Positions 8,693-15,964 are shown, numbered from the stretch's first letter. The stretch: 64,000 bases of DNA from Streptomyces sp. NBC_00250 (GCF_036192275.1 NZ_CP108088.1:558001-622000); one strand, 5' to 3'. Made by a program: numbers and translations. The notes: generated by a model from the sequence alone, not told the origin.

Positions 8693-8721
8693 AATCTAAG
8701 CGCTTAACTATTTCTCGACAA
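8693..8721 (-). promoter_or_regulatory. Leftward operon promoter with overlapping operator site 1
   Basis: On the minus strand TTGTCG (8716-8721) and TAGATT (8693-8698) are separated by 17 bp, a good housekeeping-type promoter. The spacer and -10 are overlapped by TCTAAGCGCTTAACTAT (8695-8711), which contains the perfect palindrome TAAGCGCTTA (8697-8706). A regulator bound here would block the promoter of the aldehyde dehydrogenase operon. Confidence 0.6.
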
Positions 8722-8809
8722 GACCCCGAGTCGAGATCGTTGCCGAATCGGCCTTGAGCACGCCCTTCGTGAAGCCGATGATGACTACCGGGCCCGCGAG
8801 ACAGAGATC

Positions 8810-8854
8810 TCTAGGCGCTTAACCATTGACCGCTTAGATAAGGACCCCTACTGT
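8810..8854 (+). promoter_or_regulatory. MFS transporter promoter with operator site 2
   Basis: TCTAGGCGCTTAACCAT (8810-8826) matches operator site 1 at 15 of 17 positions and lies 115 bp from it, in the same orientation. It abuts TTGACC (8826-8831), which is followed after 17 bp by TACTGT (8849-8854). A further half-site, CGCTTAGA, lies in the spacer. This fits shared control of both divergent transcripts. Confidence 0.6.
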
Positions 8855-8890
8855 CTCGGCAACTCCCCTGCCCGCGGAAGGACCCCCTCC

Positions 8891-10255
8891 ATGACGACTG
8901 TGGCCGGTAAGCAAGCCCTCGGCTCCGTAGCCGCGCGACTTGAACGGCTTCCGCACTCCCGGTGGCACGTCAAAGTCCGGTTCCTGATCGGCGCCGTCAC
9001 CTTCTTCGAGGCGTTCGACCAGCTCCTCGCCGCGTCCGCGCTGCCCGTCCTGATGAAGGAGTGGCACCTCACCACCGGCCAGGCCACCCTCGCCGTGACC
9101 GCCGCCTCCATCGGGATGCTGCTCGGCGCCCTGGCGGCCGGCTGGCTCGGCGACCGGATCGGCCGCGTCCGCACCGTCGCCCTGGGCGTCGGCATCACCG
9201 GCCTCGCCAGCCTCGCCGTCGCGTTCTCCGGCAGCATCGAGACCTTCTCGCTCTTCCGGTTCGTCCAGGGCCTCGGCATCGGCGGGGTCGTACCCGTCGC
9301 CGCCACGTACATCAACGAGATCGCCCGCTCCGACAAGCGCGGCCGGTTCGTCCTGCTGTACGAGATGATCTTCCCGGCCGGCCTCGCGGCGGCCACCTTG
9401 GTGGCCGTCTGGGTGGTGCCCCACTTCGGCTGGCGCGCGATGTTCGTCATCGGCACGGTCCCGGTACTGCTCGCCGCGGTGCTCCCCCGCCAGGTCGCCG
9501 AGTCCCCGCGCTGGCTGCTGTCCCGCGGACGCGTCCGGGAGGCGGAGGAGGTCATCGCGCGCATCGAGGCGGAGGTCGCACGCTCCACCTCCGAGGCGCT
9601 GCCCGCCCCCGCCGCGGACCTGCCCGACGAGCCGGCCGGCGGCCGCCTGGGCGATCTGTTCCGGGGACGCTACCTCCGGCGGACCGTGGTCGTGTCCGGT
9701 CTGTGGTTCGTCGCCTACTACGTCAACCACGGCATCTCCACCTGGCTGCCCTCGCTCTACACGAAGACCTTCGGCCTGGACCTCACCACCGCCCTCGTCT
9801 ACAGCCTGCTCAGCAATGTGACCGGTCTGCTCGGCACCCTCGTCGTCGCCCTCCTGATCGACCGCGTCGGCCGCAGGCCAGCCCTGGTGGGCGCGCTCGT
9901 CGGCACCGTGCTCTCGCTCGGCGTGCTCGCCCTGGCGGGCGCGACCTCCGGCGGCCAGGTGGCGGTCTTCGCCTCCTGTACGACCTTCTTCCTCTACGCG
10001 ATCAACGCGGGGCTCTACCTGTACTCCCCCGAGCTCTACCCCACCTCCAACCGGGCCAGGGGCGCGTCGTTCGGCGGTGTGTGGAACCGCCTGGGCGTCA
10101 TCCTCGGCCCCATCACCGTCGGCGCGATCATCGGCGCGGGCGGCAGCCTGTCCCTGGTCTTCGCACAGCTCGCGGTCGTGGCGGTCGTCGGTGCGGCGAT
10201 CGCCTGCTTCGCCGTCGAGACCAAGGGCAGGACGCTGGAGGAGCTCAACGCCTGA
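8891..10255 (+). CDS. MFS transporter, metabolite/aromatic acid:H+ symporter-like
   Basis: A 454-residue, roughly 12-helix major facilitator. Signature loops are visible: GWLGDRIGRVRT after helix 2, ESPRWLLSRGR before the central loop, DRVGRRPALVG between helices 8 and 9, and LYSPELYPTSNRARG in the second half, a pattern shared by sugar-porter and aromatic-acid/metabolite symporters. GGAAGG precedes the ATG. Divergent from the catabolic operon and sharing its operator-like sites, it probably imports the substrate. Whether the substrate is an aromatic acid cannot be read directly. Confidence 0.88.
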   Translation: MTTVAGKQALGSVAARLERLPHSRWHVKVRFLIGAVTFFEAFDQLLAASALPVLMKEWHLTTGQATLAVTAASIGMLLGALAAGWLGDRIGRVRTVALGVGITGLASLAVAFSGSIETFSLFRFVQGLGIGGVVPVAATYINEIARSDKRGRFVLLYEMIFPAGLAAATLVAVWVVPHFGWRAMFVIGTVPVLLAAVLPRQVAESPRWLLSRGRVREAEEVIARIEAEVARSTSEALPAPAADLPDEPAGGRLGDLFRGRYLRRTVVVSGLWFVAYYVNHGISTWLPSLYTKTFGLDLTTALVYSLLSNVTGLLGTLVVALLIDRVGRRPALVGALVGTVLSLGVLALAGATSGGQVAVFASCTTFFLYAINAGLYLYSPELYPTSNRARGASFGGVWNRLGVILGPITVGAIIGAGGSLSLVFAQLAVVAVVGAAIACFAVETKGRTLEELNA

Positions 10256-10290
10256 GCCGGCCGGCAAGGCGCGGGGGCCCCGGACTGCAC

Positions 10291-10373
10291 GGGCGCCCGG
10301 AACGGAGAGCGGGGCGCCCTGCGCAGAGCGGGCGCCCCATGGAGAGCGGGCGCCCGGCACACAGCGGGCGCCC
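10291..10373. repeat. Five-copy repeat with palindromic GGGCGCCC core, mostly 18-bp period
   Basis: GGGCGCCC occurs at 10291, 10312, 10330, 10348 and 10366; the last four are spaced exactly 18 bp apart, with AGAGC or ACAGC before the core. The array fills the space between the MFS stop and the marR leader. It could act as a series of hairpins (termination) or a binding array. Confidence 0.85.
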
Positions 10374-10398
10374 GCGCGTTTTCACCTCAGGACTAAGA

Positions 10399-10416
10399 TT
10401 CTCAGTGCTGTGAGAA
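10399..10416. promoter_or_regulatory. Inverted repeat upstream of the marR gene
   Basis: TTCTCA, a 6-bp spacer, then TGAGAA lies 33 bp before the marR ATG. The size and symmetry suit a MarR-dimer operator, so autoregulation is plausible. It does not resemble the GCGCTTA sites in the divergent promoter region. Confidence 0.45.
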
Positions 10417-10448
10417 GTCGGGGGACGAGGCAGGACGAGGGGAAGAGC

Positions 10449-10988
10449 ATGGCTGGATCGAGGCCGTCGGACCATGACGCCGTCGCGCGCGTGATCGAGG
10501 ACTGGGCGCGGGAGAGGCCCGAGCTGGACACCAGCCCGCTGGAGGTCCTCGCCCGCCTCCACCGCTCCTACCTGCGCTACAACACCCGGCTCACCGCTTC
10601 GATCGAACGCCACGGCCTGTCCGTGGCCGGCTTCGACGTCCTCACGGCGCTGCGGCGGGCGGGACACCCCCACCGGCTCACCGCCGGGCAGCTCGCCGAC
10701 TCGGGCCTGGTGTCGTCCGCGGGGGTGACGCTGCGGATCGACCGCCTGGAGAAGGACGGCCTCATCGTCCGGGAACGGGACGACGACGACCGCAGGGTCG
10801 TGTACTCCCGCCTCACCGACAAGGGCCTCGCGACGGTGGACGTGGTGTTCGCCGAGCACCTCGACAACGAGCAGCGGATGCTCGGCGGGCTCTCCCCCTC
10901 CGAACGCCGTCAGCTCGCCCGACTGCTGCGCAAGCTGGAGGTGTCGATCGTCGCCTCCGACGAGGAGCCGACCGACACCACGGCGTAG
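10449..10988 (+). CDS. MarR-family transcriptional regulator
   Basis: A 179-residue winged-helix regulator. The central region TAGQLADSGLVSSAGVTLRIDRLEKDGLIVRERDDDD... is the MarR DNA-binding domain: recognition helix around SSAGVTLRIDRLEKDG and the wing with RDDDDRRVVYSRLTDKG. Helices on either side form the dimer interface. MarR proteins usually repress catabolic or efflux genes and release DNA on binding phenolic ligands. It follows the MFS gene on the same strand and is the obvious candidate regulator of the divergent catabolic region, but also has its own inverted repeat upstream. GGGGAAGAG lies before the ATG. Confidence 0.9.
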   Translation: MAGSRPSDHDAVARVIEDWARERPELDTSPLEVLARLHRSYLRYNTRLTASIERHGLSVAGFDVLTALRRAGHPHRLTAGQLADSGLVSSAGVTLRIDRLEKDGLIVRERDDDDRRVVYSRLTDKGLATVDVVFAEHLDNEQRMLGGLSPSERRQLARLLRKLEVSIVASDEEPTDTTA

Positions 10989-11038
10989 GAGGACGGGCCG
11001 ACCGGGAACCTCCGATCGGGTCGCACGCCGGGGTCGAC

Positions 11039-11153
11039 GGACTCCGCACACATGCCGCGCTCCGCGGACTCCACGCACACGCCGGGTCCGGCGGACTCCA
11101 CACAGGCGCCGGGCTCGGTGGACTCCCCGCGGTCGCCAAGGTCAGCGGACTCC
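11039..11153. repeat. Five-copy tandem repeat, exact 27-bp period
   Basis: GGACTCC recurs at 11039, 11066, 11093, 11120 and 11147, exactly 27 bp apart, with related CACACGCCGGG-like sequence between. The array fills the gap between the convergent marR and alkB-like genes and runs into the alkB-like stop codon. The period is a multiple of three, yet neither strand gives a credible protein here. Confidence 0.88.
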
Positions 11154-11789
11154 CCGCGGGCGGAACTGAACGCTGATGCGGGGCCCGACCGCACGGCTCG
11201 TCTTGGGGACGGCATGGTCCCAGGTGCGCTGACAGGAACCGCCCATCACCACGAGGTCTCCGTGGCCGAGCGGGAGACGCAGAGCCGTGGGGCCGCCGGA
11301 GCGCGGGCGGAAGGCGAGGTCGCGGGGATCGCCGAGGGAGAGGATCGCGACCATCGTGTCGTGGGCGGCGGAGCGGCCGGTGCGATCGCCGTGCCAGGCC
11401 ACGCTGTCCCGGCCGTCGCGGTAGAGGCAGAGGCCGGCGGAGACGAAGGGTTCACCGAGTTCGGGGCCGTAGTGGGAGCCGAGGGTCCGCCTCGCCTCGG
11501 TGAGGGCGGGGTGCGGGAGGGGGACGCCCTCGCCGTAGTGGGCCAGGAGCCGGGGCACGGCGACCACGTTGTCGTACATCGGCCGCTCCTCGGCCCGCCA
11601 GGGCACCCCGGCGACCAGCTCCTCGAACAGCGCGTCGGAGCCCTGCAGCCAGCCGGGGAGGTGGTCGACCCAGGCGCCGCCGTCCAGCACGGTCCGCCGG
11701 AGGCCGTCCAGTGGGCCGAACCGGATGTCGTCGCCCTGGTCGAAGAGGGAGCCCTGGAGTCCGGGCAGGGCGGGTCGCGCTGCGCTCAT
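11142..11789 (-). CDS. AlkB-family 2-oxoglutarate/Fe(II) dioxygenase (alkylated nucleic acid repair)
   Basis: A 215-residue protein of the AlkB family, whose members oxidatively remove alkyl groups from DNA or RNA bases. The iron ligands H133 and D135 (AWHGDRTG) and H192 (TWDHAVPK) and the oxoglutarate-binding arginine pair R204/R210 (PRISVQFR) are all present. I chose the ATG at 11789 because conserved sequence begins soon after (LQGSLFDQ); an earlier in-frame ATG would add 24 uncharacteristic residues. The gene converges on marR, with a 27-bp repeat array between. No adaptive-response gene is nearby. Confidence 0.88.
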   Translation of the reverse strand: MSAARPALPGLQGSLFDQGDDIRFGPLDGLRRTVLDGGAWVDHLPGWLQGSDALFEELVAGVPWRAEERPMYDNVVAVPRLLAHYGEGVPLPHPALTEARRTLGSHYGPELGEPFVSAGLCLYRDGRDSVAWHGDRTGRSAAHDTMVAILSLGDPRDLAFRPRSGGPTALRLPLGHGDLVVMGGSCQRTWDHAVPKTSRAVGPRISVQFRPRGVR

Positions 11790-11841
11790 GGGTCCAGCGT
11801 AACCAATAACCGAACACATGAGCGAACAGAATCGCCGCGAC

Positions 11842-11857
11842 CGGCCCTGAGGGGCCG
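11842..11857 (-). terminator. Short hairpin terminator after the esterase gene
   Basis: CGGCCC and GGGCCG flank a TGAG tetraloop, 8 bp beyond the esterase stop codon. There is no U-tract, as is common in actinomycetes. Confidence 0.45.
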
Positions 11858-11864
11858 ACACCGC

Positions 11865-12527
11865 TCAGGACGTCACACGGCCACCCGGGGCGCGCGGCGG
11901 CGCGGTCGCCAGGAAGTCGTGGATGTCCCGGAGCTCCTGGACGGAGACGCCGTGCCCCATGCCCGGATAGGTCCGCTCGCGCAGGTCGGCTCCGGACCGC
12001 TCCCGCAGCCATGTGCCGGTACGCGCGACCAGATCGGCGGGGATCACGGCGTCCGCGGTGTCGCGCCCCCAGAAGAGAGGGAGTCCGGCGAGCCGGTCGG
12101 TCTCCTCGGAGAGACCGGCGTCCCAGGGCAGGGTGCCGGACAGCAGCACCGCGGCGGAGAAGCGCCCGGGTTCGGCCAGGACGAGGCCGCCCGCCATGGC
12201 CATTCCTCCGGAGAACCCGAGCACGGCCACGGAGGAGTGCCGCGCCTCCACCGTGTCCAGCCAGCCGAAGAGCCGGTCGGACGTCTCGGCGAGGGAGTCC
12301 GGCAGCGGGCGTCCGACACCGCGGTTGGCGAACCAGGCGTAGCCGCCGCCCTCCGGGATGGGCGCCCTGACGGAGGCGACGGTCGTCCCGGACGGGAGGT
12401 GCGGGGCGAGGCCGGCGAAGGACCGCTCGTCGGCGCCGCGGCCGTGCAGGGCGACGACCAGCGGAGTGCCGGCGCGCTCCCCCTCGTCGGCCGACCAACG
12501 AATGACGGGGAAAGGCTGGTTGGGCAC
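11865..12527 (-). CDS. Carboxylesterase / lysophospholipase-like alpha/beta hydrolase
   Basis: A 220-residue small alpha/beta hydrolase of the phospholipase/carboxylesterase type. It has the early oxyanion motif LHGRGADERS, the nucleophile elbow GFSGGMA (Ser), the acid in RDTADAVIP and the His in MGHGVS. The GTG at 12527 is preceded by AAAGGAA 7 nt upstream; the frame remains open much farther but that part has no hydrolase features. It lies downstream of doxX on the same strand with a 62-bp gap, so the two may be co-transcribed and jointly controlled by the divergent MarR protein. The likely substrate is a small ester or lysolipid. Confidence 0.85.
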   Translation of the reverse strand: MPNQPFPVIRWSADEGERAGTPLVVALHGRGADERSFAGLAPHLPSGTTVASVRAPIPEGGGYAWFANRGVGRPLPDSLAETSDRLFGWLDTVEARHSSVAVLGFSGGMAMAGGLVLAEPGRFSAAVLLSGTLPWDAGLSEETDRLAGLPLFWGRDTADAVIPADLVARTGTWLRERSGADLRERTYPGMGHGVSVQELRDIHDFLATAPPRAPGGRVTS

Positions 12528-12589
12528 GCTCGGTTCCTTTCTGAGGGGCGGGGGCTCGGCGCGGATCGCCGACGACCCGGAGGCGGCCG

Positions 12590-13129
12590 TCAGCCGCGCA
12601 CCAGCAGGACGACGCCGGCCGCGACCGCCCCGAGCACCACGGCGAGGACGCCGTGGGCGAGGCGGTGCGAGCGGAGCCCGGGCAGGAAGCGGTCGACGGC
12701 GTAGCGGCCGGGCCCGGTCAGGGCGAGCACGACGGCGGCGACGGTCAGGAGCAGCTCGTACTCCACTCCCTGAGGGGCGAAGAAGGAGAAGCCCGCGTCC
12801 GTCTTCACCGCCAGGGCGTTGACCAGGGTGCCGACGAGGCCGGCGGCCACCAGCGGGGTGAGCAGCCCCAGGGCGAGTCCGAGCCCGCCCAGGGTCTCGG
12901 TGAGGCCGGCCACGACGGCCATCGCCTTCCCCGCGGGGTAGCCGACCGAGGCGAAGAACTGCGCGGTGCCGTCGATGCCCCCGCCCCCGAACCAGCCGAA
13001 CAGCTTCTGGCTGCCGTGGACGGCCACGGTGAGACCGAGGGCCACGCGCAGGACCAGGAGTCCGATGTCGTACGTGTGCGGGGACGGCGCCGCGGCGGTG
13101 GGGGTGCGGTCGATCGCGGGGGAAGTCAC
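12590..13129 (-). CDS. DoxX-family membrane protein
   Basis: A 179-residue integral membrane protein with four or five hydrophobic helices. The DoxX hallmark region is LRVALGLTVAVHGSQKLFGWFGGGG followed by GLTETLGGLGLALGLLTPL. DoxX proteins associate with respiratory or redox-stress functions and are often paired with MarR-type repressors, as here. I chose the GTG at 13129, preceded by AAGGAACC; an ATG at 13171 would add 14 residues with no clear ribosome-binding site. The promoter region carries two MarR-type palindromes. Confidence 0.84.
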   Translation of the reverse strand: MTSPAIDRTPTAAAPSPHTYDIGLLVLRVALGLTVAVHGSQKLFGWFGGGGIDGTAQFFASVGYPAGKAMAVVAGLTETLGGLGLALGLLTPLVAAGLVGTLVNALAVKTDAGFSFFAPQGVEYELLLTVAAVVLALTGPGRYAVDRFLPGLRSHRLAHGVLAVVLGAVAAGVVLLVRG

Positions 13130-13214
13130 GGGGTGGTTCCTTCGTGTCGAGAGGCAGGTGGTGTGCGTCATGGGGTCCGCCCCGGTTCGCTACGACCACA
13201 CGGAAAGACAGGTA

Positions 13215-13263
13215 GTTCAAATTTGAACCGGCCACGACTGTACATATTGATTCGAATTTGAAC
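13215..13263. promoter_or_regulatory. Paired MarR operators between doxX and marR
   Basis: GTTCAAATTTGAAC at 13215-13228 is a perfect 14-bp palindrome. A second copy, ATTCGAATTTGAAC at 13250-13263, differs at two positions. Centre-to-centre spacing is 35 bp. Both lie in the short intergenic region of the divergent doxX and marR genes, in AT-rich sequence that stands out from its surroundings. They are strong candidates for binding sites of the adjacent MarR protein. Confidence 0.75.
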
Positions 13264-13283
13264 AACCGAGGTAGAGTGGCCCC

Positions 13284-13775
13284 ATGGACGAACCGCGCTG
13301 GCTGAACCAGGTCGAGATGCGCGCCTGGCAGGGCTTCCTCGTGGCGAGCAGCCTGATGTCGCGCCGCGTCGAGCAGCAGCTCAAGAGCGACGAGGGCCTC
13401 TCCCACCCCCAGTACGAGGTGCTCGTGCGACTGTCGGCGACACCCGACGGCGAGCTGCGCATGACGGAGCTCGCCGATGCCGTGCTCACCTCCAAGAGCG
13501 GCCTCACCTACCAGATCACCCAGCTGGAGAAGGCCGGCCTGGTACGCCGCCGCACCTGCCCCACCGACGTACGCGGAACCTTCGCCGTACTGACGGAGGA
13601 GGGGCGCCAGGCCCTCCACCACGCCGCCCCCGGGCACGTCGCCCTCGTCCGCGAGCTGTTCGTCGACGCCCTCGAACCCGAGCAGATCGCCCTGCTCGCC
13701 GACGCCCTGGAGACCGTGGGACACCGACTGCGCGGGGACGACCCGTCAGCCCCCGGAGACCGCCCCGCGCGGTGA
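13284..13775 (+). CDS. MarR-family repressor divergent from doxX
   Basis: A 163-residue MarR protein. The DNA-binding winged helix spans roughly residues 50-105: MTELADAVLTSKSGLTYQIT holds the recognition helix and RRRTCPTDVRGTFAVLTEEG the wing. A cysteine in the wing (RRTCPTD) could allow redox sensing, though many MarR proteins sense ligands instead. The ATG is only 7 bp after a possible -10 (TAGAGT, 13272-13277), so the mRNA may be near-leaderless. Being divergent from doxX over paired palindromes, it probably represses both itself and the doxX-esterase unit. Confidence 0.9.
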   Translation: MDEPRWLNQVEMRAWQGFLVASSLMSRRVEQQLKSDEGLSHPQYEVLVRLSATPDGELRMTELADAVLTSKSGLTYQITQLEKAGLVRRRTCPTDVRGTFAVLTEEGRQALHHAAPGHVALVRELFVDALEPEQIALLADALETVGHRLRGDDPSAPGDRPAR

Positions 13776-14023
13776 CGGACAGACCCCGGAGCAGTCGGGG
13801 GCAGGCGCATCGGGCGCCGGAGTCCCGCGATCGACGTACCGGCTCCAGCCCGGCAGGTTAAAGAACAAGCCAAGCTCTGCCGGCCCAACAGCGGCGGGCT
13901 GACCCGGAGTTGGCGGTTCCGGCAGCCTCGCGAACTGCCGTCACCACAGGTCACGACGCATGTCTCCACCGTGAGGGCTCCACCGGGCGGTCACCCTTCG
14001 GTGGATCAACCTTCAAAGGTTCA

Positions 14024-14036
14024 GCACAAATTGTGC
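14024..14036. promoter_or_regulatory. Palindrome GCACAA-A-TTGTGC
   Basis: A 6+1+6 perfect inverted repeat in a locally AT-rich stretch upstream of the exopolysaccharide locus, immediately before a small hairpin and a possible -10 TAGATT (14067-14072). It could be an operator for the locus; no regulator can be matched to it. Confidence 0.4.
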
Positions 14037-14187
14037 ACATCCCTCTTCAGAGGGTCTCCGATGCTCTAGATTGACCGTGCTTCACAAGCTCGGACACCAG
14101 GCGACAAATGATGATCTTTCGATCCAGCGCTATGGACGGCCAGTAGTAGCGTCCCCGGCGCCAGACGTGGGGGTGATCGATTCTTGG

Positions 14188-14253
14188 AGCCCGACTGGGG
14201 CTTCGGGTGTGGGGAGCACCCGAAACTCCGACAGGTTCCGGCACACCTCGGAG
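14188..14253 (+). promoter_or_regulatory. Three consecutive stem-loops in the exopolysaccharide leader
   Basis: Stem 1 is AGCCC/GGGCT (14188-14202), stem 2 is TTCGGGTG/CACCCGAA with a 7-nt loop (14202-14224), and stem 3 is CTCCGA/TCGGAG with a 16-nt loop (14226-14253). They are packed with at most one base between them, about 190 nt before the first start codon. Attenuator, riboswitch expression platform or protein-binding leader are all possible. Confidence 0.5.
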
Positions 14254-14440
14254 CTCTGGCAGGACACACGAGTCCGCCGTCGCCTGAGTGAGGGTGTTCA
14301 TGTAGCGCTGCAACGGTCGGTACGTCATGCACGGGGTGGGCGTGTGCCTCCCGGAGACAGGAACAGCGCGGCGCGCAGGGGCGGGGGCCCCTGAGGGGAG
14401 GAACAGCGCGGGGGGCGGGGGCCTCCCGGGGGGAGGAACC

Positions 14441-15964
14441 GTGTGGAGCCAACACGTCGAGACCACTGGCGCCCTGGGGGGGACCGTGCAGCAGGGGGAA
14501 TTAGTCAGCCCGTTTCCATCGACCCACGGTCGGCTGGAGAACGGGGCGATCAGCCGGGCCGACGTCGACTGGGAGCAGCGGTACCGCCGGGCAGTGATCA
14601 CCAGCGACATCGTGGTCACCGCCGTCCTCGTGGCGGCCATCGGCAGCTTCTTCGGGGTCCGGGACGCGGCCAACTGGCACGAGAAGTGGAGGATTCTCGC
14701 CTTCGGCACCGAACTTCTGGTGCTGGGAGCGCTTGCGGTGAGCCGGTCATGGGCTCCGGCCGTGCTCGGCCAGGGCGCCGAGGAATTCCGCCGGCTCGGA
14801 CGCTCGCTGTGTACGGCGGCCGTCGTACTGGCGCTCCTCGGGATCGCTCTCACCTCGCGCAACATCAAGCTCTGGATCTTCGTCGCGATCCCGGTGATCG
14901 CCCTCGTCACCATGACCGAGCGGTATCTGCTGCGCCTCTGGCTGCACAAGCAGCGGAAGGAAGGACGGTGCCTGCGCCCGGTGCTCGCCGCCGGCAGCCC
15001 GGCCACCGTGCGTGACCTGATCACCCGCACCCGCAAGTTCCCGCACCTCGGCTGGCGGGTGGAGGCGGTGTGCACGGCGGACAGTCCCGGGCTCGACGGT
15101 GACCAGGTGGACGGAGTGCCGGTGGTCGGCCGGCTGGCCGACGTCGCGGGCCACGTCCGTCACAACGGCTACCGTGTCGTCGCGGTCACACCGGACCCGC
15201 ACTGGTCACCGGACCGGCTGCAGCGGCTGGCCTGGAACCTCGAAGGCAGCGATGCCGAGATGGTCGTGGCTCCCGTGCTGATGGAGGTGGCCGGCCCGCG
15301 ACTGCACGTCGACGCGGTGCTCGGGATCCCCCTGCTGCGGGTCAGCATGCCGACCTTCACCGGGGGCCGCCGGGCGGTCAAGGAGGTCGTCGACCGGATG
15401 GGCGCGGCGGTCCTGTTGATGCTGCTCGCGCCGCTGATGCTCCTCGTCGGGCTGCTCGTGCTGGTGGACAGCCGGGGCGGGGCGGTCTACCGCCAGCGCA
15501 GGGTCGGCAAGGACGGCCGCGAGTTCACCATTCTCAAGTTCCGCACCATGGTCGTCGGGGCCGACGCGGCACGGGCCGAGCTGGCCCACCGCAACGAGGG
15601 CGCCGGCCTGCTGTTCAAGCTCCGCCGGGATCCACGGGTGACCCGGGTGGGAGCGGTGCTGCGCCGGTACTCGCTCGACGAGCTCCCGCAGCTGTTCAAC
15701 GTACTCACCGGCTCGATGTCTCTGGTCGGTCCGCGGCCTCCGTTGCCGGAGGAGTCCGCCGCGTACGGCCCGGACATCCGGCGGCGGCTGCTCGTCAAGC
15801 CCGGTCTCACCGGCCTGTGGCAGATCAGCGGACGAAGCGACCTGCCGTGGGACGAGGCGGTGCGGCTGGACCTGCGGTACGTGGAGGACTGGTCGCTCGC
15901 ACTGGACGCGGTGATTCTGTGGAAGACGCTGCGAGCGGTGTTCTACGGGCAGGGGGCCTACTGA
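14441..15964 (+). CDS. Exopolysaccharide priming polyprenyl glycosylphosphotransferase (WbaP/WcaJ type)
   Basis: A 507-residue membrane protein that would start polysaccharide synthesis by transferring a sugar-1-phosphate to undecaprenyl phosphate. Several N-terminal helices (roughly 50-170) and a Rossmann-like central domain precede the catalytic bacterial sugar transferase domain. That domain shows KFRTMVVGAD, the RRYSLDELPQLFNVLTG segment, SLVGPRPPLPEE and KPGLTGLWQISGRSD. The GTG at 14441 has GGAGG just upstream; a GTG at 14486 is an alternative. A rare TTA codon lies at 14501-14503, near the N-terminus. It is the first gene of the locus. Confidence 0.9.
   Translation: MWSQHVETTGALGGTVQQGELVSPFPSTHGRLENGAISRADVDWEQRYRRAVITSDIVVTAVLVAAIGSFFGVRDAANWHEKWRILAFGTELLVLGALAVSRSWAPAVLGQGAEEFRRLGRSLCTAAVVLALLGIALTSRNIKLWIFVAIPVIALVTMTERYLLRLWLHKQRKEGRCLRPVLAAGSPATVRDLITRTRKFPHLGWRVEAVCTADSPGLDGDQVDGVPVVGRLADVAGHVRHNGYRVVAVTPDPHWSPDRLQRLAWNLEGSDAEMVVAPVLMEVAGPRLHVDAVLGIPLLRVSMPTFTGGRRAVKEVVDRMGAAVLLMLLAPLMLLVGLLVLVDSRGGAVYRQRRVGKDGREFTILKFRTMVVGADAARAELAHRNEGAGLLFKLRRDPRVTRVGAVLRRYSLDELPQLFNVLTGSMSLVGPRPPLPEESAAYGPDIRRRLLVKPGLTGLWQISGRSDLPWDEAVRLDLRYVEDWSLALDAVILWKTLRAVFYGQGAY

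Larger units (their letters stand above)
13776..14440 (+). other. 665-bp intergenic region and long leader of the exopolysaccharide locus
   Basis: I see no convincing gene here. It begins with a marR terminator-like hairpin (CCCCG/CGGGG, 13784-13800). A CCGGCAG/CTGCCGG stem is spread over about 13850-13893. Then come a palindrome at 14024, a CCCTC-TTCA-GAGGG hairpin (14041-14054), three adjacent stem-loops (14188-14253) and two imperfect copies of a roughly 42-bp GC-rich unit containing AGGAACAGCGCGG (at 14359 and about 14400) just before the first gene. The density of secondary structure suggests a regulated, structured 5' leader. Confidence 0.5.

Noticed and set aside
10910..11215. Leftward frame across the 27-bp repeats giving 9-residue repeats (GESxxxGxx)
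   Set aside because: It overlaps the ends of marR and alkB-like genes in other frames, has no ribosome site, and only reflects a repeat period divisible by three.
11790..11830. Possible SOS box upstream of the alkB-like gene
   Set aside because: The CGAAC elements are direct, not inverted, repeats with the wrong spacing for actinobacterial LexA sites.
13830..13960. Possible c-di-AMP (ydaO) or cobalamin riboswitch upstream of the exopolysaccharide locus
   Set aside because: A CCGGCAG/CTGCCGG stem and other pairings are present, but the conserved core sequences of either class are missing by eye.
14047..15075. Leftward open frame over the exopolysaccharide leader and first gene
   Set aside because: Composition is Arg/Ser/Pro-rich and unlike a protein; it mirrors the priming enzyme gene and the GC-rich leader.
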